Origin: Chrysochromulina tobinii
Lineage: Eukaryota > Haptophyta > Prymnesiales > Chrysochromulinaceae
Assembly (NCBI GenBank): GCA_001275005.1
Contig: JWZX01002085.1
Location: 1-23,298, forward strand
Length of the DNA stretch: 23,298 bases
Reading direction: 5' to 3'
Shown here piece by piece: positions 1 through 7,300 of the stretch. Under the pieces are notes generated by a model. The model saw only the letters and a list, made by a program, of their open reading frames with translations, searched no databases and had not been told where the DNA came from. Numbering within the stretch: position 1 is the stretch's first letter; every line of letters starts with the position of its first letter. A program made the position numbers and the translations under genes.

Positions 1-352
1 TCACGTTTCCCGTGCTTGGGGTTGTCGGGCTGTAGAATGCATACCGCAGCTTGAGCTTATCGGAAGCGGCCTTGTCATTAGTGTCAGTGGAGCCGACATC
101 TCCGATGAGAAGCTGATGGGCTTGCGCTGCGCGGGCGCTCCGGCTAGGGTTGGCAGCAGCCCTCACATCGTACTGGGAGACGTACTGGCCAGCCAAGTGC
201 ATGCCAGCCATCATGAACGACGTTTCTCCGCAGTAGCCGTCGTTCTTCTGCCACTGCTGCCGGTCCTTGATCAGAGTACCACTGGTGTCCCTGAGATCCC
301 ATGTGATACTCGCAACGAGAGCGAACCACGAAAGAGAGAGCATAGCGCGCAT
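1..352 (-). CDS. Secreted C39-like (papain-fold) protein, N-terminal part only
   Basis: An open frame of 117 codons starts at ATG 352 on the minus strand and runs off the left edge without a stop. The N-terminus (MRAMLSLSWFALVAS) looks like a signal peptide, so the product probably enters the secretory pathway. Residues of about 34-60 contain WQKNDGYCGETSF followed by GQYVSQYDVRAAA. A lone Cys after a Gly/Tyr near the mature N-terminus, followed by a hydrophobic helix, resembles the catalytic-Cys helix of C39-like or papain-fold proteins. A later QAHQLLIGDVG segment fits a second conserved block. The catalytic His lies beyond the window, so enzyme activity cannot be judged. A second in-frame ATG lies three codons in and could be the real start. 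The gene is divergent from the one at 510. Coding status is fairly secure; the family call is from remembered pattern only. Confidence 0.6.
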   Translation of the reverse strand, partial: MRAMLSLSWFALVASITWDLRDTSGTLIKDRQQWQKNDGYCGETSFMMAGMHLAGQYVSQYDVRAAANPSRSARAAQAHQLLIGDVGSTDTNDKAASDKLKLRYAFYSPTTPSTGNV

Positions 353-509
353 GCTGATCTGGTTTGATTGCCAAAAGTCCCGCCAAAGGTCCCTGTGAAC
401 GTTAACACGACAGACGCGTCAAACTCTGTAAAACGATACATGTAGCTGGTGTGCCTGCCCTCTTCGCAAGTATCGGGGCCGTCGTCAAAGCGTCGTGACG
501 AGCGGTTCG
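353..509. promoter_or_regulatory. Divergent intergenic region (shared promoter)
   Basis: These 157 bases separate the ATG of the minus-strand secreted protein from the ATG at 510. They are less GC-rich than the flanking genes and must hold both upstream regions. No TATA box or other named motif is convincing. Confidence 0.35.
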
Positions 510-2300
510 ATGGCGACGACTTGCCCTATCTCATTGGCCGGCCCTGCGGGTGATAATGGCCACGCGCTCTGGCCGGCGCAGACGGCGACGGCCACGCTCG
601 AGTGTGACGATGCAGCATTCTTTGGCGCTCCGCTTGTCGCCAAGCTCGTGCTGACGGCGGATGCAAGCGTTGAGGACCCGTGCTCCTGGCGCGCGCTCTT
701 TGGTGCGCTGCGCGTGACCGCCGTCGCCAATCCACCAATTGTAGGCTTTGCGCACGGCCATCCCAAGACCACGATAGCCGGGCTGCGCGTCGAGTATCAC
801 CTCGAGCTGCCTGCGATCACCAGCGAGCAAGTGCCGTTTTGCCCTGCCAACGAGGGACACATGGAGCTCGCAGTCGAGGTGGCGGCGCCGCCGCTCTCGG
901 CCGGTCTCGGCGCAGCGCCTGCGGGTCTCAAGGGTGGGCGTGGCCTCATCGGCCTCTTCATCCATAACGTTGCGGCCTTGGGAAGCTCGTCTTCTGCAAG
1001 TCGATGGCGGCTCACGCATTCCGTGCTCGTGCGGCCGCCCTTGCTCCTCACTCGGCTGCTCGAGGTCGACTCGGACGCGCTCAACGACGGTGGCCCCCGC
1101 AGCATCGTCAACATCGGGCTGAGCAACCCTGCTGCCACGGCGATCATTGTCGCCGACGCCAAGCTCTGCGCTGTGCCAAAGCTCCCAATGCAAGCGCAAG
1201 CGCAAGCGGCGGCTGCGGCTGCGGCTGCAGTTGCGGTTGCGGCGGCGGCTGGCGAGAGGCTGAGCGCGGCTGTGGCAGCCGATGCCCAAGCTGGGCGGCT
1301 GAGCAGCAAACGTCTCTCCAACGGTGTGTCGGCCACGCTGCCTCCTACGGCGAATGCAAAGCCGCCACCTCCGCCTTCGGCGGCAGCGGCAGGCAGCAGC
1401 GGTAGCAGCAGTATAGGTACTGGTACCGCTGGGGACGGCAGCTCGCACGTTCACATTCACAGCTCGCGAGCCACGGACGAGCGCATTCTGCCTTTGCTGC
1501 TGGCCCCCGGTCCTTTTCCGCTCGCGCTGGCGCCGGGCGCCTCGTACGCCCTCGCCTGCTGCACCCCCCCGGGCGAGGACCATGTTCTGACGGTCAGCTG
1601 GAGGCCGATGGCCGACGGGGAGGTGCGAGGCGCGGTGGAGGCAGCGCCTCAGTCGCTCGACGCAGCGCTGGCCGAGGTCGATTTGGACGTCGCCTCGCCG
1701 CTGAGGTCCGTGGCTGTGGGCACACCGCCAGTGCTGCCCGACACGGCGCCTCGATTGCTGCCCGACACGGCGCCCTTTGTGCTGCTCGACGATGCTCGTC
1801 GAGGTACTCCTCCATGCGCCGCCCCGCACGCCATGGCCAGCGCGCCATCTCGGGCGCATGAGGTGCATTTCCTGATCGCGGCGGCGCCGCGCGCCATGAA
1901 CGAGCTCGTCGGCCTCGCGGCGATCGCGCCCACGACGGCGCTGGCGCTCGGGCAGCCATTCCGCGTGACGTTGCAGTTGACGAATCACGCCAAAGAGCCG
2001 TGGGAAGAGCTCGTGCTGACCTTCACGCCAGCGCCGACAGTGCTCTGCCTCACAGAGCGTGTGCGGGTAGGTTCTCTGAAGCTTGACCAGACGACGAGTG
2101 TCGTCGTGCAGATGGTCGGGCTGGTGGTGGGTATGGTCGCGGAGCGGCTCGAGGTCGTTGGGCGCAGCACCTCAGGGTCAGAGCTCCGCACCTTTCAAGC
2201 GAGCTGTCTCGTGTATGTCCGCATCGTCGATCCTCTTCTTGGAGCCATGGAGAGCACGGGGACGCCGACACCGTCGGAGCCGCCAAGAAGGATACCGTGA
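510..2300 (+). CDS. Putative TRAPP appendage-like (TRAPPC13/14-type) trafficking protein
   Basis: A 596-residue single-exon frame. The frame opens at a GTG at 495, but the first ATG is 510 (MATTCPISLAG). Residues 1-220 look like a beta-sandwich: FFGAPLVAKLVLTAD, then LRVEYHLELPAITSEQVPF, and SVLVRPPLLLTRLLEV. A low-complexity stretch follows (about 228-330), rich in Ala, Gln/Ala, Pro and Ser. A second block includes FPLALAPGASYALACC and HVLTVSWRP. A third beta-rich block at about 463-580 contains LALGQPFRVTLQLTNHAKEP. The order of blocks (early strand pair, mid 'leading to' segment, late 'F-x-V-x-x-x-L-x-N' domain) resembles animal TRAPPC14 and TRAPPC13, which attach to the TRAPP II vesicle-tethering complex. 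This is fold-level resemblance judged by eye. Another Ig-like adaptor is possible. A short duplication (LPDTAP twice, about 1735-1775) is visible. Confidence 0.6.
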   Translation: MATTCPISLAGPAGDNGHALWPAQTATATLECDDAAFFGAPLVAKLVLTADASVEDPCSWRALFGALRVTAVANPPIVGFAHGHPKTTIAGLRVEYHLELPAITSEQVPFCPANEGHMELAVEVAAPPLSAGLGAAPAGLKGGRGLIGLFIHNVAALGSSSSASRWRLTHSVLVRPPLLLTRLLEVDSDALNDGGPRSIVNIGLSNPAATAIIVADAKLCAVPKLPMQAQAQAAAAAAAAVAVAAAAGERLSAAVAADAQAGRLSSKRLSNGVSATLPPTANAKPPPPPSAAAAGSSGSSSIGTGTAGDGSSHVHIHSSRATDERILPLLLAPGPFPLALAPGASYALACCTPPGEDHVLTVSWRPMADGEVRGAVEAAPQSLDAALAEVDLDVASPLRSVAVGTPPVLPDTAPRLLPDTAPFVLLDDARRGTPPCAAPHAMASAPSRAHEVHFLIAAAPRAMNELVGLAAIAPTTALALGQPFRVTLQLTNHAKEPWEELVLTFTPAPTVLCLTERVRVGSLKLDQTTSVVVQMVGLVVGMVAERLEVVGRSTSGSELRTFQASCLVYVRIVDPLLGAMESTGTPTPSEPPRRIP

Positions 2301-2627
2301 TTCCCGTCAGCCGTCTTGCGTCTAACCAGCCGTCGAGCCCCCCGTGAGCGAGCGTCTGAGACGAGCCCACAGACGAGAGAGCGTGGACGTGAGCGTTGGG
2401 ACTGTACATCGAGATGATGGAGTGAGGAGACGAGATGTCCAGACACCGGCCGGTGTTTTTGAATGCTTTGCTGTTTCGAAACTCGGAGAATTTCCGCGGG
2501 TTTCTTGTGTGTGCTCTGTGCGTGGGGCTCGAGGGGTTCTTGTCGTGTCGCGCGCGCACGCACGCTCGTGGCGGCTCCATTCGCGAGGCAGGCAGAATCA
2601 AAGATCTGCGCAGTCGAGTATAAGGAG
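2301..2627 (+). other. Intergenic region and likely 5' UTR of the IQ/EF-hand gene
   Basis: This 327-base gap follows the stop at 2300. An in-frame ATG at 2463 would add 55 residues to the next gene. That extension is Arg/Cys-rich and lacks recognisable structure, so it looks like translated leader. No RNA gene or repeat is seen. Confidence 0.4.
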
Positions 2628-4154
2628 ATGGCTCTGTCCCCCGCTGAGCTGGAGCGCCATGATTCGGCGACGCTCATCCAGTCGCACGTGCGTGGTAAAC
2701 GGGCCAGAAAAGGCTTTGACAAGTCGCGCAGCGCCGCGCGCGACATTCAGCGGGTGCATCGATCGAACAAGGACAAGCGCGACCGAGCGAACAGGGTTTT
2801 ACCGGAGGAGGCCACAGCGATAGAGCTAGTCGAGCGATTCCTGAAGATGGAAGGGGATTTTGATCAACGGATACAGGCAGCTGCGGCCGAATTCATGACA
2901 ATGGACTTTGTCGACGAACTCAAGATGCACGGACAGAAAACCACCACGAAAGGGATCGCGGGCTACCTCGCCAAAGCGGGGACGAAGCAGCACCCGAGGA
3001 TCACGGAGATATTCATGAAACCTCTCGTTGTGGGCATACAGAGCAGCGAGCATGCCCACGTAGTTACCGTCATGTGCGAGGTGCTCTTGGGCGAGGCGTT
3101 GAACATGAGAATGACCTTCGAGGTGCTCATCAGGATCGCCGATGGACAGGCGCACGTCTCGCGACGCTTAGCCGAGGACCTCGGCTGGGAGGCCACAATG
3201 TCCACCGCGAAAGCGGATGCTCACTCTGGTTTACATTCGAGCATACAATCGAGTTTCGCGGCTCTGGACGTGGATTCCTCTGGCCATCTCTCCATCGACG
3301 GGATCGTGAATGCCTCCAAGCTGGTCGGGCTGCGATTCAAGAAGGAGCAGCTCGCACGCGAGCTCCTGCTCGAGGAAGCCATGCATCATTCCAGCGAAGG
3401 CGCCTTCGAGCTGAGCGAGTTTCGTGCGGTCGTGAAGCAGCAGCGGGTTCTCGCGGAGGCTGGCATCGAGCCATTTGACCGCCCGTTTGTGTTCGACGTG
3501 CTGCCGCTCGTGGCGCGCACGTTTGAAGCCCACTCTACCGTGGAGCAGTGCCTTCGCGAGGCGAGGGAACGGGATGCGATACACGAGCGCTACATGGCAG
3601 AGGAGCGACGCAAAGCCCTGGAGACACGGGGCAGCATCCTGTCCATGCTCAGACTCCAAAGGGCGAGCAAAACCTTGTTGAATCTGCCGCCCATCAAGCC
3701 GTCGGGCGGCGGCCAGGCAGCACCTGTTGATGCTGCCGCGAATCCGCCTCAGACGCAGGTGCACCGGCAGCCAGGCGCTGATCCGAGCTTCATGCTCTTG
3801 AGTCATTCGAAGCGAGCGCGCGTGCCGGAGCCCAGTGCCGGGAGCCCAGCGAGGAGCCATGCGAGGAGCCCAGCGAGGAGCCATGCGGAGAGCTCCATGC
3901 GCACCACCGTCTCCCTACCCAACCTCAGCCGTCCGCGGCTGCCCCCTGACGCCCCCACCCTCTCCACCGCCATATCCAGCGCCTGCGGCCTGCGAGACAC
4001 GCCGAAGACGAGCATGAAGGGGCTACCCCCCTTGCCGTCCAAGACGGGGCTGATCGCCCCACTGCCCAAACAGACGGTTGCGGAGCGCCTGGACGTGATC
4101 GAGAAGGCGCGCCACTCGGCCGCGCCGCTCTCGAGAAGGCTTGGCGTGCGCTAG
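2628..4154 (+). CDS. IQ-motif / NTF2-like / EF-hand-like protein
   Basis: A 508-residue single-exon frame starting at MALSPAELER. Residues 14-30 (ATLIQSHVRGKRARKGF) are a good IQ calmodulin-binding motif, and 36-47 (SAARDIQRVHRS) is a weaker second one. Residues of about 63-190 alternate helix and strands (AEFMTMDFVDEL, VVTVMCEVLLGEA, MTFEVLIRIADG) in a way that suggests an NTF2/SnoaL-like fold. Residues 214-225 (DVDSSGHLSIDG) form an EF-hand-like loop with acidic positions 1 and 3 but Gly instead of Glu at position 12. A second degenerate loop at about 253-264 ends in Glu. The C-terminal third is disordered, with a small SPARSHAR duplication at about 3840-3890. The likely role is calmodulin- or calcium-linked scaffolding; the partner is unknown. 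The upstream in-frame ATG at 2463 is judged less likely. Confidence 0.7.
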   Translation: MALSPAELERHDSATLIQSHVRGKRARKGFDKSRSAARDIQRVHRSNKDKRDRANRVLPEEATAIELVERFLKMEGDFDQRIQAAAAEFMTMDFVDELKMHGQKTTTKGIAGYLAKAGTKQHPRITEIFMKPLVVGIQSSEHAHVVTVMCEVLLGEALNMRMTFEVLIRIADGQAHVSRRLAEDLGWEATMSTAKADAHSGLHSSIQSSFAALDVDSSGHLSIDGIVNASKLVGLRFKKEQLARELLLEEAMHHSSEGAFELSEFRAVVKQQRVLAEAGIEPFDRPFVFDVLPLVARTFEAHSTVEQCLREARERDAIHERYMAEERRKALETRGSILSMLRLQRASKTLLNLPPIKPSGGGQAAPVDAAANPPQTQVHRQPGADPSFMLLSHSKRARVPEPSAGSPARSHARSPARSHAESSMRTTVSLPNLSRPRLPPDAPTLSTAISSACGLRDTPKTSMKGLPPLPSKTGLIAPLPKQTVAERLDVIEKARHSAAPLSRRLGVR

Positions 4155-4305
4155 CTGCGCGCCTGCGCGCCCCGACGCGTAAACGCCTACGTGATTAAAA
4201 GACTTTTGGGGCCGCCTAAATGTATCTGCACCTTCTGTGCCATCTTCGCGTTTCGGGCGCGGCGTCGGAGATTTCTCCTGCTGCAACTCTTATCTGCACC
4301 CATTC

Positions 4306-7300
4306 ATGGCGGCGATGCAAAGCCATCTGCTGATCGTCGAGCAGCGGCAAGCCGAGCTCGAGAGTGCGATCGGCAAAGCGGAGAAGCGACTCAAGAAGAG
4401 CGAGGACGAGCTCTCGTTGCAGCTGGCCGAGGTCGAGCAGCGGCTATGCGCATCGCTCGACTCCAGCCTGGGAAGGCACAACGAGCAGCTTCGGACCGCG
4501 CTTCACGGGGTGCTCGAGCTGCTGACCAAGGAGGAGGAGCGACGCGTGGCGCTCGAGGAGGCCATGGAGCACCGCGCCGCCGTCAACGAGCGCGCTTGGC
4601 GTGCGGAGCTGCTGGCTGCCTTCCGCGCTGCGGAGGCCAGCATCCAGGCGAGCCTCGGCATCGCTACGACACGCGCCGAGGACCTGAGCACTGCGGTCGA
4701 TGCACGGCTCGCGGGGCTCACACTGCAAGGGGATACTCTGGCAGAGGAGCTCGAGGCGCTGCGACGTGCCGCGAGCGAGACCGACGCACGCGTGGCCACT
4801 GCCGCAGAGGAGATAGCGCAGCGCACCGAGGCGTCGACTGCCGAGTACGAGTTGCAGCTGGGTAGGCTACGCTCGGCCATCGACGAGGCGAGCGCGGCGG
4901 CCGCGGCCGAGCGCGCCTTCGCCGACGGCGCCGCCCGCCGACTCGAGCTCGCGCATGAGGTTGCCCTCGATGAGCAGATCGCCGCCGCTCGTGTGACGAT
5001 CTCCCTGTTGAGATCCGAGCTCGTCCGAAGCGACGCCGCCGCAGACGGCGCAGCCGGCGCGATCGCCGAAGCGCGCGGCGCGCTCGCGACGGCGCAGGAG
5101 GCGCTGCACGGCGCTGCCGGCGGGACCGTTGAGGCCGTGACAGCGCTGGTGCGCGGAGCGACGACGACGACGGCGGCAGTCGCCGCGGCGATGGCGAGCG
5201 GCCCAACGGCGGCAGTCGCCGCGGCGATGGCGAGCGGCCCAACGGCGGCAGTCGCCGCGGCGATGGCGAGTGGCCCAGCGTCCGAAAGCAACGGCCAAGT
5301 GCGAACGATCGCTTTCGATGTGCGGGGGGGGGTCGCGGCATCGGCGACGACGGTAAGCGGCGCGCGCTCGCCGGGGCGTGAAGCGCCTCTGCATCCGCTC
5401 GATCCTCGCAGGACACCTCTCGGTGCCCAACACGGCGCGCTCGATGCTCAGCACGGCGCGCTTGATCCTCGCAGGACACCTCTCGGTGCCCAACACGGCG
5501 CGCTCGATGCTCAGCACGGCGCGCTTGATCCTCGCAGGACACCTCTCGGTGCTCAACACGGCGCGCTCGATGCTCAGCACGGCGCGCTTGATCCTCGCAG
5601 GACACCTCTCGGTGCTCAACACGGCGCGCTCGATGCTCAGCACGGCGCGCTCGTCGATGCCTCCGTGGCGGACGGCATCAGCCCGCTCAAGGCCGCCACG
5701 CCGCCCACGACGGCGCGAGGACCGGCGCTCAGCCAACGGGCGGTGGATGAGCTGACACGTGCCACCGACGCCTTATGCGAGCAGTCCGCCGCGCTGGGCG
5801 TGCGTGTGAAGGAGGTGGAGGCGAGCGTGGCGGGCGCCGTCGAGGCAGCCCAGGACGAGACGAGCCGCGCAGCGCGTATCGAGACGGCACTCGCGCTACT
5901 CGAACCCCAGCTCCATGCCTTGCATGCATCCGTGGCCCACTTCGAGAGGGCATGGCCACGTGTCACGGCCGAGCGGAATGCGGCTCAGGAGGAGGCAGCG
6001 CGACACCGCTTCGACGCCCAAGGGATGCGCACGCAGCTCTCTGAGTTGACGAGCGCGCATGCGCGGCTTGAGAGAGAGATGGAATTGGCGGCGGCTGAAC
6101 GTCTCGAGTACGCGGAGAGCTGGCTTTGATGGCCTCTGAGGACCTCTGATGGCCTCTGAGGACCTCTGATGGCCTCTGAGGACCTCTGATTGCCTCTGAG
6201 GACCTCTGATTGCCTCTGATGGCCTCTGATGACCTCTGATTGCCTCGTTCATCAGGTACGCGGTCGTACGGCGTGCCAACGAGGAGCTGAGCGCGGCGCA
6301 AGCGCACGCGCAGCGCGAGCACGCGGCCCTTGCGATCGCGCATTCGAGCCTGTGTACCGCGCACGAGGCGGCGCTCGCCCAGCTTGCGCACGCGGCGGCG
6401 GCGGCGGCGGAGCGGCTGTCGCAGAGCGAGGTGCGCCGCGCCCAGAGCGACTCGCGAGTGCCTCTGATGACCTCTGATTGCCTCCTTCATCAGGTGCGCC
6501 GCGCCCAGAGCGACTCGCGAGTGCCTCTGATGACCTCTGATTGCCTCCTTCATCAGGTGCGCCGCGCCCAGAGCGACTCGCGAGTGTACGAGCTGGAGGA
6601 GGCCGTGGCAGCTGCGATGGAGGAGCGAGCGCGTGAGAGCGCGGCGCACGCAGCCGCGATGGCCGCCGTGGTCGCGCTCGCGGAGTCGAGCGAGGCGCGT
6701 GCTCGCGACCTCGCGGCCCAATTGCATGCTCATCAGGAGGGTGCGGCCGCCCAATTGCATGCGGCGGAGTCGAGCGAGGCGCGTGCTCGCGACCTCGCGG
6801 CCCAATTGCATGCTCATCAGGAGGGTGCGGCCGCCCAATTGCATGCGGCTGAGTCGAGCGAGGCGCGTGCTCGCGACCTCGCGGCCCAATTGCATGCTCA
6901 TCAGCAGGATGCGGCCGCCCAATTGCATGCGTATGAGGAGGAGGCTCGCGACCTCGCGGCCAAATTGCATGCTCATCAGGAGGCTGTCGCCCGATTGGAG
7001 GCCCAATTAAAGGTCCATCAGGACGAGGCGGCGTCTCAATTGCATGCTCATCAGGAGGCTGTCGCACAATTGAAGGCCCAATTAAAGGCCCATCAGGACG
7101 AGGCGGATTCCCGATTGCATGCGCAGCACGACACGACGGAGGCCCTGGCGAGGGCGCTTGAGGACGCCCAGCACGACGCGAGCGAGGCTCGGGCACAGGC
7201 GCGGCTTGAGGCCTCCGAGGCGCTTGCGCGCGCGCAGCAGCAAGTAGCCAGCTGCAGCGACGAGACGGCGGATGCCACCGCCGCCACCGCTGCCATCATG

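Noticed and set aside
531-1988. Long minus-strand frame opposite the TRAPP-like gene
   Set aside because: Arg-rich and without domains. It mirrors the codon structure of a GC-rich plus-strand gene, so it is a shadow.
2463-2627. Upstream in-frame ATG of the IQ/EF-hand gene
   Set aside because: The 55 added residues are Arg/Cys-rich and structureless; the IQ motif follows closely after the chosen ATG.
5398-5649. Regularly spaced repeats as a possible CRISPR-like array
   Set aside because: The units are contiguous without unique spacers, lie in phase inside a coding exon, and the genome is eukaryotic.
5963-7006. Minus-strand frame with a repeated SSEAIRGHQR-type sequence
   Set aside because: This is the antisense reading of the 10-bp intron repeats and neighbouring coding repeats; similar translated repeats are a common prediction artefact.
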